Assembly: GCA_036794395.1 (NCBI GenBank) | Contig: DAIRGS010000038.1 | Coordinates: 1-35,397 of the forward strand | Direction: 5' to 3' | DNA length: 35,397 nt | From: DASXMX01 sp036794395 | GTDB taxonomy: Bacteria > Planctomycetota > Phycisphaerae > Tepidisphaerales > Tepidisphaeraceae | Notes under the pieces: model-generated | What the model saw: only the letters and a program-made list of their open reading frames with translations | The model's database searches: none | Told to the model about the DNA's origin: nothing | Program-made: the position numbers and the translations under genes | Shown here: positions 35,254 through 35,397 of the stretch, piece after piece | How positions within the stretch are numbered: position 1 is the first letter of the stretch | Layout of the letters: every line of letters starts with the position of its first letter

Positions 35254-35397
35254 GCCGCAGATGACGCAGATGGCCGCAGATTAATAGCTGTGGCCATCTT
35301 TGCATTTGGTGGGGCAGACATTTCTGTCTGTCTCGAATCGGAGAGTGGGGGCATGACTGCGGGGTGGGGCGGACATTCTTGTCTGCCTCGAATGGGT
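35254..35397. repeat. Small repeats at the end of the window
   Basis: GCCGCAGATGACGCAGATGG (from 35256) resembles ends of the CAGAG-type elements. Two direct copies of a hairpin unit follow: GGGGCAGACATTTCTGTCTG (from 35311) and GGGGCGGACATTCTTGTCTG (from 35366), each followed by a TCTCGAAT or CCTCGAAT stretch. No gene is seen in these bases. Confidence 0.6.

Overview
This window is about 35.4 kb of high-GC bacterial chromosome, most probably from a planctomycete, and the class Phycisphaerae fits best. Four things point that way. A membrane protein carries the CPMCGYNLRG / PRCPECGYSF zinc ribbon that is frequent in that class. A secreted single-haem protein with a CYKCH site and a MPPEGD loop is fused to leucine-rich repeats. 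Several small conserved proteins resemble ones I recall only from Planctomycetes. The futalosine menaquinone route (mqnE) and a KorAB-type 2-oxoacid:ferredoxin oxidoreductase are also present. The phylum is read from protein features only; there is no rRNA in the window.

Layout from left to right. rpsL-rpsG with their own promoter and terminator (68-1062). A secreted protein of unknown function (1200-2555, minus) and serS (2759-4063). A two-gene phosphorelay operon on the minus strand: a hybrid histidine kinase with HPt (5900-9127) overlapping a receiver-HDOD protein (4134-5903). trxA, a small membrane protein and a MEMO1-family protein (9391-11313). A gene-poor, repeat-rich stretch (11314-14296) with small proteins and a truncated fasciclin gene. 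A zinc-ribbon membrane protein, a Tyr/Pro-rich secreted protein, an FAH-family hydrolase and a secreted TPR protein (14297-18676). An orphan HicB-like protein, then korA and korB (18670-22247). A coupled pair of small genes, a conserved hypothetical, holA and mqnE (22411-26668). A small basic protein, recG, pcm, a SAM hydrolase and bioA (26955-32611). An inositol-monophosphatase-family gene and the haem-LRR protein (33170-35232).

Most genes are housekeeping or core metabolism: translation, replication and repair, redox, menaquinone and biotin synthesis, and ferredoxin-linked 2-oxoacid oxidation. No phage, plasmid, CRISPR array, transposase or tRNA was seen.

The most unusual content lies between the genes. 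At least four families of small non-coding repeat elements fill almost every larger intergenic space. Family A (25351, 27291, 29545, 33142) is made of hairpin arms in inverted pairs, one of which has a compensatory base-pair change. Family B (12026, 16971, 23226) shares a TCTAAATGA terminus around different cores. Family C (11912, 26699, and a relative at 21076) has ATTCACCGCAGAGACGC-type inverted ends. Family D (9239, 22267, 32738-33017) consists of CCCTCTCCC-type palindromes. One B copy sits inside a C copy, and a 32-bp palindromic module occurs inside both. Family A copies all sit at gene 3' ends. These look like non-autonomous mobile elements whose helper is elsewhere.

Several genes (mqnE, the MEMO1-family gene, possibly pcm and the zinc-ribbon gene) have a good -10 box only 6-12 bases before the start codon and no Shine-Dalgarno sequence, which suggests leaderless transcripts.
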